Shown here piece after piece: positions 23,930 to 34,865 of a stretch of DNA of 64,000 nt. The notes below the pieces were generated by a model, which did no database searches, was not told the DNA's origin, and saw only the letters and a program-made list of their open reading frames with translations. Made by a program: the position numbers and the translations under genes. Positions within the stretch are counted from its first letter, which is position 1; each line of letters starts with the position of its first letter. Source of the DNA: Lamellibrachia columna. Its lineage: Eukaryota; Annelida; Polychaeta; Sabellida; Siboglinidae. Location of the stretch: positions 41,104,996 through 41,168,995 of the forward strand of contig OY759261.1 in NCBI GenBank assembly GCA_963662155.1. The letters run 5' to 3'.

Positions 23930-25721
23930 AAGCTTATATAATTAATTAATTAACGTTAACGTCTCATTAATCCGCAAAGTGATGTAAATAATGTTCTTCT
24001 CTGTGCATAACTAAACCATTTGTAAGTACAAAAACAATGAAGTCTGGTCACGTACATTGAGAGTTTACACACCAACAGACATTAATCACACTTAACAAAA
24101 GTTTCGAAAAACATCAAAAAACATACTTTTAGCTCATATGTTCTGATCGTTGTGACAAATGTAACCTATTATACATCAGTCGTGTTCTAATAACATGTTC
24201 AATCACTGAGTGTTACCATGTAACTGTCGCTGCTGTAGGTTCCTGGGAAACATGGGTGGCTCAACTAACCCAGTGGCTCAAGGGGTAAGACCACAGTTGA
24301 CCTTCCTGTTTATTGTTTCACACGAATGTAGGGCGTATTATGTGAATTTAAAGAATTCATATGATGTGACATAAGTGCAATTGAGCAGGCATATTCACAG
24401 GTTTGTTTGTAGAAGCTATTGGCTGTGAAATGGTGCATTTTTTTGAGAGTTTAAAACGCGGAGGGATTTATGGGAATTGTTCTGCTATGGGCCACGTGGG
24501 CGCATGAATACAAGGCTATTTTTGTCAAAATTGATGGGCATCGCACGTCGGGGCGTTTTAAAAGAGCTGGAGGTATGTGATTATGATAAAACTTGGTCAG
24601 CATGTCAATGAGATGATGGCAGATGCTGTGAAAAAGTTTCAGAATTTTTAGTGGTCACGTTTTCTTATAATCTAACAAAACGTTAACATGGCACCAATGC
24701 AATTTTCAACTGTGGTCTGACTCCTCAACTAACACTGCCTTCCCCTGCCTGTTGCTAGTTCATTTCGCTCCACTACGTGTCACCACTGTATGTGCACATC
24801 GAAATGGTGGTCTTTTAACAAACAAGTTTTACCTATCACATATCACATCTGCATTTCGTTAGATATACAATCATGTACTCTTATCATGAATAGGCTTAGA
24901 CCTCTGAAATAGTATCTATATCTTGTCAAAAGTCATTGCTAGAATTTCAGAATGCGTTCCACGACCACGTCCCGGCACTTGCCGTCTTGCGCTTTCGTCT
25001 CATTCGCCGCATTTTGGCCGTCTTGTATTCGCCGCAGTTCGAAGTAAGATAATTAGTATTTAATTACCACATCACCGCGATTAATTGCATCATGAAACAT
25101 TTAAACGATTGTAGTATCTAGCACGTGACACGTGCTGCACGGGTCTAGTTTGAAACTAGTTTGTGTGCCGAGCGTGGGCGATAACTGGGAAGTCGAATGT
25201 TTTCATGCGTGGTTTGAATTACAAACCAGCATCACTACACATATTATCTTTTAAAATTATGATATATAACTAATATTGCATGACTCTGACTGTACATTGA
25301 TTTTTTATTTGCTGTGAGAATGTAATTCACATGTGCACGTACGCCAATGTAATTAGACGACTGCCGGTGCACCACTATTATATAATTATTTGGCACTATT
25401 CGCCACTAACAACACCAACGGCAACGGTGGTAATAGCCTTTTTGGTAATTTTTTTGAGTAGCACAATATTATGAAAAATTGATATTTTTCCTAACTTCAA
25501 GTGCCTATGGTGTAAATCTTGGTCGATTCTGACAGCAGGGGACACACTTCAAGTCTTAATTAGCACAATATTAGGGATTAGCATGCCGTGTGGTGAATTG
25601 TATTGACATTAATTACCCTATTGTACTGGTAATTCAACTAAATGGTCTATCATTCATATTATATGGCACAATGTTGGAACATTTTGTCTTGTGTCAAAGA
25701 TTCATAAATCTCTGTATTTAG
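23930..25721. other. Gene-free stretch with one MITE-like element
   Basis: Apart from the element at 24288-24718 no exon or RNA gene is supported. It precedes the first recognised GARS exon and could be its upstream intron. Confidence 0.4.
24288..24718. mobile_element. Short inverted-repeat (MITE-like) element, 431 bp
   Basis: 13-bp perfect terminal inverted repeats: agaccacagttga at 24288-24300 and tcaactgtggtct at 24706-24718. No transposase inside. No clear target-site duplication. A left-end copy also lies at 19583-19663. Confidence 0.55.
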
Positions 25722-25819
25722 GGTGATGTTGTACGGACCTGAAGGAAAAGAAAGCTCCAGAAAATTATGTCGAGGCAGCTATTACACAACTGAAACACAG
25801 GAAGAAACTGGAAGACACG
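25722..25819 (+). pseudogene. GARS: GARS exon: WHEP-like domain
   Basis: Acceptor tgtatttag, donor gtgggt. Reads GDVVR, then after a missing base LKEKKAPENYVEAAITQLK and HRKKLEDT, which matches the WHEP helix-turn-helix domain (GD.VR.LK..KAP.......L..RK) at the start of animal glycyl-tRNA synthetase. The 1-bp deletion near 25737 breaks the frame, unless it is a sequencing error. WHEP domains bind RNA and proteins in multidomain synthetases; the following exon order identifies GARS rather than another WHEP synthetase. Confidence 0.75.
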
Positions 25820-26177
25820 GTGGGTGGTGAAATTCTGTCCAAGACTGGCTTTATTGTTTGTTATTTTATGATGGCACTCAATAAAATTTGTCACTTTATA
25901 AACCAGTTACCTGAGCTTCTGAACCATGGAATAACCTCCCCGAATCAGTAGTACACGCCAAATCTATAAACTTGTTTACAAAACTGCCTGGACAAGTTCT
26001 TGTCTAATAAGGTGATTTTATATGATTATGAAGCACCACTATTACTAAGGATTGGAACTAGATTCTGAAGACAAAGATCTGATCATTGAGGAACCAAACT
26101 GACCCTGAGATTAGAACCATCCTAAGGTAAGGTATAACCAGATATGTTATGTTAATTATAATCTTGATGTTTCCCAG

Positions 26178-26281
26178 ATCCTAGACATGACGAAGCAGCT
26201 GGAAGGCGAGATAGTCGATCGGGTGAAGCTGGAGGATCTGTTCAAACAAGTTCTACGACATGAACTTGTCCAGCTATGGAG
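26178..26281 (+). pseudogene. GARS: GARS exon: IVDRVKLEDL...FYDMNLSSYGG
   Basis: After ttcccag the exon reads LEGEIVDRVKLEDLFKQ, then in another frame FYDMNLSSYG, ending TATGGAG|gtgaga. Animal GARS has a DRAKMEDTLKRRFFYD...YGG block here, which leads into the catalytic domain. Two or five bases are missing between the two halves (near 26247), so the frame is broken. The 3' end plus donor is tandemly duplicated just downstream. Confidence 0.8.
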
Positions 26282-26324
26282 GTGAGAGATGACATGAACT
26301 TGTCCAGCTATGGAGGTGAGAGAT
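26257..26324 (+). repeat. 34-bp tandem duplication of exon end plus donor
   Basis: Two copies of gacatgaacttgtccagcta plus tggaggtgagagat. Each contains the last 25 coding bases and the 5' splice site gtgaga. Further copies lie at 27911-27988. Confidence 0.95.
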
Positions 26325-27910
26325 GACCACAGACAAATAGAACACCCGTTAGTAAAACAAGACCGCTGAGCCCTTATCAGTTGACACATGATAAAGTGAT
26401 GCAGGCATGGACCAGTGACATTCATTCTGCTGCATGGCAAGAACCCACTGGAGGCCCAGTGTTTATACTGTACAGCACCCAGTCTTTGTCATCTATAGAT
26501 ATAAGGTACTATTAAGAGATTATTACTATATAGCTATATATACCTAATACCTTATTACATGCACAATCTATCCATACACCTTGTATATCAAATATCATAA
26601 CATATTAACTATAACAGTAGTACCATTAAACATGATCGAAACTGAACTTTCTGAAGTGCTCTATACATGTATTAGCTAATGACTGCAAGTGGTCAAAATC
26701 TCATTAAACCCTGTTAGACATTCTTCTCTAAGGTCCCAAAAATATTCTTTTCCCATCTTCCAACACATTCCCCAGCTGCTTTATCACACCCATTTCCAAC
26801 TGCAGATCAAGATCTTTCTCGAATGTGATCTGGCCAAATTGCCCAAGGACACTCCTGTAAAGAAATGTGCTATTTCATTTAAGCTGTCAATTGTTTTAAT
26901 AGGCAACCTTTCACATGGTTTGTCAAACAAATGCATAGAATGCAATGAATGTTGCAATGTATACAGAATGAGTTACATGATAGTGGTTCATACAACGATG
27001 AAAAGGCAAACGACGACCAAAAAGGGGACAGCCTCATTAAATGCAGATGACTTAATAAAGAACAAAAATCTTATTAATGAGCTGACATCTAGTAGAATTT
27101 TTAAAAAGAGTTAAAGATATTTATAAAACCGAATCCTACCCCTATAACATTTTATGTTGCACCCAATCAATGTGACTACTGGGAAACACTGAATGTATGT
27201 TACCCCCAAGAAAAACGAACGTATCTGTAATATATTGATATTTTTGAAACTGTTACACTCGTTCACATATACACATTTGCGACATAAATTACCTGAAAAT
27301 AATTAGATGTTAGGTCCTGTCTTCTGTCGATTCATACAGCTGTAAGCCACACAGGATATAACCATATTCGTTGTCCCACAACTTTCTCCAGCAAGCCTCC
27401 AAAATGTTTGTCTTGGAGAGTTTAACACTAATGCACGATGCTCACTCCAGTATGAACAACCCAACTGCCCACACTTATAACACAACTGCTGGGACCACCC
27501 TCACCCAAATTATTAATCAGTCTGGTGGCCATGCCCCATTAAGAACAAATGACAATGACAAATCTTAAAGTTAATTGGTTCCTGGTGTCATCTTCACTGG
27601 CTACTGGCCCGATAAGTTTACACTTCTCTGGTAGCCACCTCAACTTCATTGCTTTTGTTTGCCTTATATTGTAAATGATGATGGTGAGGGAATAAATTTA
27701 CTTACTAACGTACTTACTTACTTACTTATGTTAGACAACTTTTTGTAACATGCTATATTCACACTATAAACAGTACTACCCTATGTGTCATGCAGTGGAT
27801 GCAACTGTTTCTGCCGTGCAATGAAATGCAGGCCATTGGTCCACGCCCGCTTCACAGCAGTGAGCTGGCTTATCGCTCTCATTTATAGGGGGATGATTAA
27901 TGATGTAACT
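26325..27910. other. GARS intron, gene-free
   Basis: No supported exon. A 141-residue plus ORF (26689-27114) and short ORFs near 27300-27570 show no family signal I can trust; a Cys-containing minus segment near 27330 vaguely resembles the start of a THAP finger but is too weak to call. Confidence 0.4.
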
Positions 27911-27988
27911 CTATGGAGATGACATGAACTTGTCCAGCTATGGAGGTGAGAGATGACATGAACTTGTCCAGCTATGGAGGTGAGAGAT
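27911..27988 (+). repeat. Second site of the 34-bp exon/donor repeat
   Basis: Two full units plus a 10-bp partial one, identical to those at 26257-26324 and 1.6 kb further on in the same orientation. No exon body precedes them here. Confidence 0.95.
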
Positions 27989-28129
27989 GCTGTGATACTG
28001 CATGGTGTTGAAAACACACACATTTTAACAACTCCAAGATGATGTTACATCACTTACATGTGTGGAGAGGTGAGGTAGTAACCGTGATATTGTTACTTGT
28101 TATATATGTGGCATGACTCATAAGGTTGT

Positions 28130-28790
28130 GATGACACAAACAGTGATGACACGTTACAAGTGTGGGTTGTAACAGTGATGGTGGTACTTTTTTACAAGTA
28201 TGACCACACTGTAACTAATTTGTTACACGCGTTGCTGGGTTGTAACAGTGATGATGTTACAGGTGTGATAGCATTGTAACCATGATGATGTTGCATGTTA
28301 ATGGTGTGGCTGGGTTGTAGCAATGATGGTGTTATATGTGTGACATCATTGTAACAGTGATGGTGTTACATGTTACGGGTGCGGCTGGGTTGTAACCATG
28401 ATGGTGTTATATGTGTGACACCATTGTAACAGTGATGGTGTTACATGTTACTGATGTGGCTGGGTTGTAACCATGATGGTGTTGTGTGGTACATGTGTGA
28501 TATCATTGTAATTATGGTGGTGTTACATGTTACAGGTGTGGCAGCATTGTAACTATGATGGTGTTACATGTTACAGGTGAGGATGGGTTGTAACAATGAT
28601 GGTGTTACATGTTACAGGTGTGGCTGGGTTGTAGCCTTGATGGTGTTACATGGTACAGGTATGACATCATTGTAACTATGATGGTATTACATGTTACAGG
28701 TGTGGCAGCATTTAACTATGATGGTGTTACATGTTACTGGTGTGGTAGCATTGTAACAGTGGTAATGTTACATGTTACAGGTGTGGCTGG
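28130..28790 (+). repeat. About 41-bp array of a splice-acceptor/exon start
   Basis: About 16 diverged copies of gtgttacatgttacag plus gtgtggctgggttgta plus ac.atgatg. The core is the acceptor and first 16 bases of the GARS exon that follows (ttacag|gtgtggctgggttgta). Confidence 0.85.
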
Positions 28791-28923
28791 GTTGTATGAC
28801 TTTGGGCCCATGGGGTGCGCCATGAAGACTAACCTACTGCAGGTGTGGTGCAACCACTTTGTGCTGGAAGATCAAAGTCTGGAGGTCGACTGTTCCATCC
28901 TTACCCCAGAGGTCATTCTCAAG
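28781..28923 (+). pseudogene. GARS: GARS exon: [12 protein letters not shown] (class II core start)
   Basis: Acceptor catgttacag. The frame reads [48 protein letters not shown], clearly the GARS class II motif 1 area (GLYDFGP.GCA.K.N....W...F.......E.DC..LTPE.VLK). It joins in phase to the YGG exon end (GGA G|GT). No usable donor: aag|tagg appears to have lost one g, so the frame cannot pass correctly into the next exon. This is the best-preserved exon of the locus. Confidence 0.9.
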
Positions 28924-29376
28924 TAGGTTGCTGTGTCAATTCTTGTCAACAGTAGTTTTAAAAATAGTTGGAATGTGAATTTTTTCCCTTTGTAATTGTT
29001 GAAAAAAGGAAAACGTTTACATTAAAACTATATTCTATTCTGTTCTACAAAGGTTTTGATTTTTCTGGTGTGTAGAAAGTGTAAAATAAAAGAATTCTTG
29101 TTTTTTATTGTTGCAGCATTGTAACAGTTAATTATACAAACTGCGTTGATACTGAAGGCTGACTGCCTACCTGTGTAGTAGTGTAGTGTTAGCTTGGGAA
29201 GTGTTTGCAAGGCTATACCTTATTGAGATGACATTTCTCATTCATACAGAAATGTAGATTGAAGTTTAGGGTTAGGTTGAGTGCCAGGTTCCTGTCCAAT
29301 TGTAAATCTCTGCCAAACACTGATGTTGAATCTGTATGTGCCAGTGGAGAACTGAATGTGGTGTCATTTCAAAGAG

Positions 29377-29461
29377 TCCGGTCACATTGATAAGTTTGCT
29401 GACTACATGGTGAAGGACTTGAAGATGGGGGAGTGTTTCTGTGCCGACCACCTCATTGAAG
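29377..29461 (+). pseudogene. GARS: GARS exon: [15 protein letters not shown]...CFCADHLIE
   Basis: Reads [20 protein letters not shown] then FCADHLIE, matching the SGHV.KF.D.MV.D...GE.FRADHL segment of GARS. The end (GAAG|gaagtg) lacks a GT donor, whereas the distal copies of the following array carry GAAG|gtagtg, probably the ancestral donor. The next exon continues in phase (GAA G|CT TGC). Confidence 0.85.
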
Positions 29462-31170
29462 GAAGTGTTTCTGTGCCGACCACCTCATTGAAGGAAGTGT
29501 TTCTGTGCTGACCACCTCATTGAAGGAAGTGTTTCTGTGCCAACAACCTCATTGAAGGAAGTGTTTCTGTGCCAACCACCTCATTGAAGGAAGTGTTTCT
29601 GTGCCAACCACCTCATTGAAGGGAGTGTTTCTGTGCCGACCACCTCATTGAAGGAAGTGTTTCTGTGCCAACCACCTCATTGAAGGGAGTGTTTCTGTGC
29701 CGACCACCTCATTGAAGGAAGTGTTTCTGTGCTGACCACCTCATTGAAGGGAGTGTTTCTGTGCTGACCACCTCATTGAAGGAAGTGTTTCTGTGCTGAC
29801 CACCTCATTGAAGGGAGTGTTTCTGTGCTGACCACCTCATTGAAGGAAGTGTTTCTGTGCTGACCACCTCATTGAAGGGAGTGTTTCTGTGCCGACCACC
29901 TCATTGAAGGGAGTGTTTCTGTGCTGACCACCTCATTGAAGGAAGTGTTTCTGTGCTGACCACCTCATTGAAGGAAGTGTTTCTGTGCTGACCACCTCAT
30001 TGAAGGAAGTGTTTCTGTGCCAACCACCTCATTGAAGGAAGTGTTTCTGTGCCAATCACCTCAATGAAGGGAGTGTTTCTGTGCCAACCACCTCATTGAA
30101 GGAAGTGTTTCTGTGCCAACCACCTCATTGAGGAAGTGTTTCTGTGCCAACCACCTCATTGAAGGGAGTGTTTCTGTGCTGACCACCTCATTGAAGGGAG
30201 TGTTTCTGTTCTGACCACCTCATTGAAGGAAGTGTTTCTGTGCTGACCACCTCATTGAAGGAAGTGTTTCTGTGCTGACCACCTCATTGAAGGGAGTGTT
30301 TCTGTTCTGACCACCTCATTGAAGGAAGTGTTTCTGTGCTGACCACCTCATTGAAGGGAGTGTTTCTGTTCTGACCACCTCATTGAAGGAAGTGTTTCTG
30401 TGCTGACCACCTCATTGAAGGGAGTGTTTCTGTTCTGACCACCTCATTGAAGGGAGTGTTTCTGTGCTGACCACCTCATTGAAGGGAGTGTTTCTGTTCT
30501 GACCACCTCATTGAAGGGAGTGTTTCTGTGCTGACCACCTCATTGAAGGAAGTGTTTCTGTGCTGACCACCTCATTGAAGGAAGTGTTTCTGTTCTGACC
30601 ACCTCATTGAAGGGAGTGTTTCTGTGCCGACCACCTCATTGAAGGAAGTGTTTCTGTGCCAACCACCTCATTGAAGGAAGTGTTTCTGTGCCAACCACCT
30701 CATTGAGGAAGTGTTTCTGTTCTGACCACCTCATTGAAGGAAGTGTTTCCGTGCCGACCACCTCATTGAAGGAAGTGTTTCCATGCCGACCACCTCATTG
30801 AAAGTAGTGTTTCTGTTCCGGTCAACTCATTGAAAGTAGTGTTTCCATGCCAACCAACTAATTGAAGGTAGTGTTTTCGTGTCGACCAACTCATTGAAGG
30901 TAGTCTCCGTGCCGAACAACTCATTGAAGGTAGTGTTTCCATGCCAACCAACTCATTGAAGGTAGTGTTTCCATGCCAACCAACTCATTGATGGTAGTCT
31001 TTCCATGCCGACCAACTAATGGAAGGTAGTGTTTCCATGCTGAGCACCTCATTCAAGGTAGAGTTTCTGTGCCAACCAACTCACTAAAGGTAGTGTTTCC
31101 ATGGAACCACCTCATTGAAAGTACTGTTTCCATGCCGACCATCTCTTTGAAGGTAGTGTTTGCTGAAATT
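29431..31170 (+). repeat. 32-bp exon-derived array, about 54 copies
   Basis: The unit gagtgtttctgtgccgacca plus cctcattgaagg is the end of the preceding GARS exon ([10 protein letters not shown]). Copies vary at ccgac/ctgac/ccaac and at gaaggaagtg/gaagggagtg. The last dozen copies, more diverged, read gaaggtagtg or gaaagtagtg, that is, with a GT splice donor. Confidence 0.97.
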
Positions 31171-31203
31171 GTTTCCCACTGAAATCTCGTGGTCTTGTTT
31201 CAG

Positions 31204-31280
31204 CTTGCCTGGAGAAGGGTCTTGCTGACAAGAAGGCAAATGTCGACCTGAAGAAGGAAATACAGATATTGCTGCCATGG
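31204..31280 (+). pseudogene. GARS: GARS exon: ACLEKGLADKKANVDLKKE
   Basis: Acceptor ttgtttcag, donor gtaagt. Reads CLEKGLADKKANVDLKKEIQ, ILLPW, which corresponds to the Lys-rich animal insertion after RADHLLK (human has QKLMSDKKCSVEKKSE here). Splice phases fit the previous exon. No frame defect inside. Confidence 0.8.
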
Positions 31281-31600
31281 GTAAGTCTCTGCATAGATTG
31301 TTGCTGCCACAGTCAAACATTTTATCAAAGGATGATGACAATATAACCAAAACAGCCTTGAGATGGACCCCCAGAGGAAAATGAAAACAACTAAAAAACA
31401 ACATGGAAGAAAATAGTATTACAGGAAAAGCACCTCAGCTGGGGTCTGGCTGACAGAAGTGGAGAAGTCTTGTTTCTGCCTTACGCGCCAGTAGTAATAG
31501 TCAAACGAGATTTCACCGCGTTCAGGGCTGATTTGAGTCAGGTGTGATATCTTTATTCATTTGATTTTGCCATAAATGCATTTATGCAATCAACAATGCA

Positions 31601-31883
31601 AGCCAGATGTAAAGATATGAAAAGGCCAAATGAATGATGTTTATTAAGGGTATGCCTAATGGCATACTATTCCAATTAAGAACATGAATGTGGACCCTGT
31701 AACATATGCCAAGCCTGTGGCTGAGCCTCATACAAAGCCGCCTGGACACAATGTTCCCAGAGCCCACATTTCGACATAGCAATGCTGTACATGTAGTAAT
31801 ATTCCTACAACACAAGACAATTCATGGCATTGCCACCAGCACATTAAAACATTAACCCATCACCGACAATACTCGACACAATG
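31601..31883 (+). mobile_element. Interspersed 283-bp repeat, copy 1
   Basis: From gccagatgtaaagatatga to caatactcgacacaat; the reverse complement lies at 57447-57730. Contains a palindromic atatgccattaggcata-like stretch. Non-coding; probably a SINE or MITE fragment of unknown family. Confidence 0.8.
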
Positions 31884-32329
31884 CCTAGTTGCATACACTG
31901 CAGCATTGGAATACACTACTTGCTAAAATTCCTACTCTATATACTTTAGTAACCTAAAAGTTGAGACCATAACGCCATTGTTCACCGAAACCTGTGAACA
32001 CCCCACCAATATGTCATTCGAGTCACTCATTTTCATTACTTTGGAGTTGACTTGGAATTCAGAGAGATGACTTGAGACTTGACGTGGACTTGGAGGTCAT
32101 TGACTTGAGACTAGACTTGCCAGTTTGTCACTTGCCAACAAGTCTTGTCGCTCAAAACATATACAAAATAAGACCATGTTGCGACAGACCGCATCAAATC
32201 CAATCATTATTAACCCTAGGAGTGACCACTGGGCCGAATTCAACACGCGCTACTAGTGCGAAATGGGTTCCGGCCGACTTTAGTATCACTCTGTAGTAAC
32301 GATTTTCATTTCCATCACTAGTATCTCTG

Positions 32330-32525
32330 TCAGGTGTTTGACATTTAAACACACGCATTCATTCAGTAAGAGAAAGCAGATCATTGGTTGTCAGGTGTTT
32401 GACATTTAAACACATGCATTCATTCAGTAAGAGAAAGCAGATCATTGGTTGTCAGGTGTTTGACATTTAAACACACACATTCATTCAGGAAGAGAAAGCA
32501 GATGATTGGTTGTCAGGTGTTTGAC
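32330..32525 (+). repeat. 61-bp tandem repeat, about 3 copies
   Basis: The unit starts tcaggtgtttgacatttaaa and contains cattcattcagtaagagaaa. Source not recognised. Confidence 0.9.
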
Positions 32526-33186
32526 ATTTTCATCAGACAATAAAATTTACATTTTGACATTCAGTAACTTCCAGCAATAGTTTACAGAAATAACAAGAGA
32601 ACACAGAGAAACCATGAGACGATCAGTTCACTTTTATGTTCACGTCAATATTTCGGCAAATTGTATGACAGCATTAGTAAATAATATTATTATACTAGTT
32701 CAGACAGTTAGAACGATGTTGCGAGCTTTTTGTTTTTTGATGTAAATATCAGCAAGTTGCTAACGTGATTTCCGCCCATTGTCCGGTGTTGGAAAAAATC
32801 ATAAAAGTAAAAGTTCTCAACATATTTGATTCAGTTTTGTTTTGGACATAGGGACATACAGCCACTCAGTAATTACCTAATGGCAGGGTGAAAATTTAAA
32901 TTGTTGCTTTCTTTTTTTGATGAAATTCGAATAGTAATATCCCCATGATAAGATTTTGTGCTGTGGTTTTTATCATTGTACGTATTATAATAAAGAGTCT
33001 TTTTAGCAACAAAATGATACCTCAGTCACATTTGTGTGATAATTATTGGTAATGTTATGATTTTTTAAAAGCACTCATGAATAATTCTAATCTATGTACA
33101 TCGTGGAAGTTTACCTAGGCTAGGGTTAAAGTTCCCCTCTTGTGCTTGGATTGACATTTGCCATCTTCTGGTTTGAAGGTTCTCAT

Positions 33187-33317
33187 TGTAAATCTGGCTG
33201 GTGTACTTCTTGAAGATTGGCATCGACAAGACAAAGTTGTGATTCCGTCAGCACATGACAAATGAGATGGCACATTACGCGTGTGACTGTTGGGACGCAG
33301 AAATAAAGGCAACTTAT
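33187..33317 (+). pseudogene. GARS: GARS exon: [19 protein letters not shown], with in-frame TGA
   Basis: Reads IWLVYFLKIGIDKTKL, stop, [29 protein letters not shown] has YLTK.GI...[21 protein letters not shown]...SYGW. The conserved Arg codon after KL is TGA (33240-33242), explained by CGA to TGA change. Donor gtaaga at 33318 is good, and TAT|GGA joins in phase to the next exon. The 5' edge is unclear; a taa lies just upstream in the same frame. Confidence 0.85.
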
Positions 33318-34011
33318 GTAAGAGAGACCCCCTGAATTATATTTATATACAACATATTACCCTCCAGTTTGTGTTATGATTAATATGCATAATTTTGTAT
33401 AATAATATGGGTTATTTTGTGCAGTAATAAAAATGACAAATTTGATGTAATAATAAATGTTGATAATTTTGTGCAGGACCAAATATGGGTAATTTGAGGT
33501 ACTATAGAAATAAATATGGATAATTTGGTGTAATAATGAATTTGAAAAATAAATTGCATAGTTTAGTATGATAATAAATATACAGAATTTTGCACAATAA
33601 TGAATCAGCATAAGCCCTCAGAATATTCAGATATTTTCTGCCACTGAAACATGGCACAAGTGAGTGAAAACACAAGTTTTAGAACTTGTGTGTTTGTATT
33701 TTATAATAGTTTTATCACCAATTGTACACATCTCAATTGTTGGCCATTTTAATAATCAGTCTTGACTTACATTTTTAATGTCTTAGTGTTAAAGTGTTAG
33801 TGTTTAAATATCTAATAGTTTTGATTATTATATAATATTATCTGTGACTTATGCATACACATACATACATGCATGCACACACGCATGCACACACATACAC
33901 ATATGTATGCATTTGTTGCAATAGATTGCATCCATATAAGAACAGGATTGGCTGAGATATGTGGACTTTAGTACAGTAATTATAAGAACGTAACGCAAGC
34001 ACTTGTTGTAG
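33318..34011. other. GARS intron with AT-rich repeats
   Basis: Contains a degenerate ataataaatatggataattt-like repeat (33395-33605, about 36 bp) and a short acatacatgcatgcacacac microsatellite near 33860-33905. No exon. Confidence 0.5.
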
Positions 34012-34117
34012 GGATGGGTAAGATGTGTAGGATGTGCAGACAGATCGTGCTACAATCTCTCAACACGCAAAGTCAACTGGAATCCACCTGGTGGCAGAGA
34101 AGAAAGTACCGGAGCCA
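34012..34117 (+). pseudogene. GARS: GARS exon: GWVRCVGCADRSCY
   Basis: Acceptor cttgttgtag. Reads GWVRCVGCADRSCYNLS, then after a shift HAKSTGIHLVAEKKVPEP. GARS has SYGWIE.VGCADRSCYDL..HA..T...LVAEK. The GCADRS block belongs to the class II core and glycine-binding region. Two bases are missing near 34062-34064, breaking the frame. No GT donor at the expected end. Confidence 0.85.
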
Positions 34118-34421
34118 ATATCCTTTTTGTTGAATCATAGTTTTCCACTTTTGTTTGATTTCTGGTGAGAGTTTGTTAGGTCACTAAGACAAATGTTTCA
34201 GTACATGGTCACTATCTCTTCAGTATTCATACAGTGTAAATTGCGTAATTTTGTTAAAGTTGACTAAAAGTCTTGTCATGAAGAACAATTTACTCAAAAT
34301 GGATAGCCAATGGCAACGTTCTGAATTTTCTGTCAATGAAATTCAGCCTTTGAAGGAAATGCCATCCGAGAGGGATCAGTTATTATTCCAGTGGTGACCT
34401 TGACCTTGCCAATATGAAAAG

Positions 34422-34556
34422 GAAGTTGTGGAGGCTGTACCCAACAAAGGCCTTCTGGGAAAAGAATTCAAGAAAGATGCTAAGGCGATCATGGAATCTC
34501 TCAAAGATGGACGAGGGTTCACTGAATTCTCTCGAAACTGCAATAAAGGAAAATGG
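34422..34556 (+). pseudogene. GARS: GARS exon: VVEAVPNKGLLGKEFKKDAK
   Basis: Reads EVVEAVPNKGLLGKEFKKDA, KAIMESLKDGRGFTEF. Corresponds to the V......KG.IGK.YKKDAK.....L insertion region of GARS. Acceptor atgaaaag is weak; donor gttggt. The tail diverges from known GARS. An overlapping 60-residue ORF in another frame is a shadow. Confidence 0.65.
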
Positions 34557-34865
34557 GTTGGTTATTGAACCATTTTGTTTATCTGTTGTTAATTAATTAT
34601 TGATAATTCGCCTTGTTGTATAAACAACACATTGAGAATTGTACGAGCCTAAGTAATTAAACAAGAATAATAAGAGGAAATCCTTCAAATTTGAAAATTA
34701 TATGCTCGTGCATGAATAGTAAAAGAAGACAAAGAAATTATGGACAGTTGGCAGAAAGACATCAGATAGAGAACACTGAGACTAGGAAAAAGAAAAGAAA
34801 GGAAATATGGACGTTGATGTGTATTGTGTTGTGCCTTGTTCTCAGTTTCGTCTCGTTTCCTTCAG

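Larger units (their letters stand above)
31281..33180. other. GARS intron; catalytic exons missing
   Basis: In an intact gene this gap should hold the exons for the class II motif 2 area (PETAQG, FRNEISPR) and the following 120 or so residues. I found none in any plus frame. The gap holds an interspersed repeat (31601-31883) and a 61-bp tandem repeat. Confidence 0.5.

Noticed and set aside
26689..27114. 141-residue plus ORF in a GARS intron
   Set aside because: Ordinary composition for AT-rich DNA, no motif, no splice support.
27303..27485. THAP-type zinc finger start on the minus strand (ISCVAYSCMNRQ)
   Set aside because: Only the first two Cys fit; the later Cys/His and the AVPTIF-like end are not found nearby.
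31281..33180. Search for GARS motif 2 exon (PETAQG, FRNEISPR)
   Set aside because: No frame in this intron or elsewhere in the window shows these motifs; recorded as missing rather than called.
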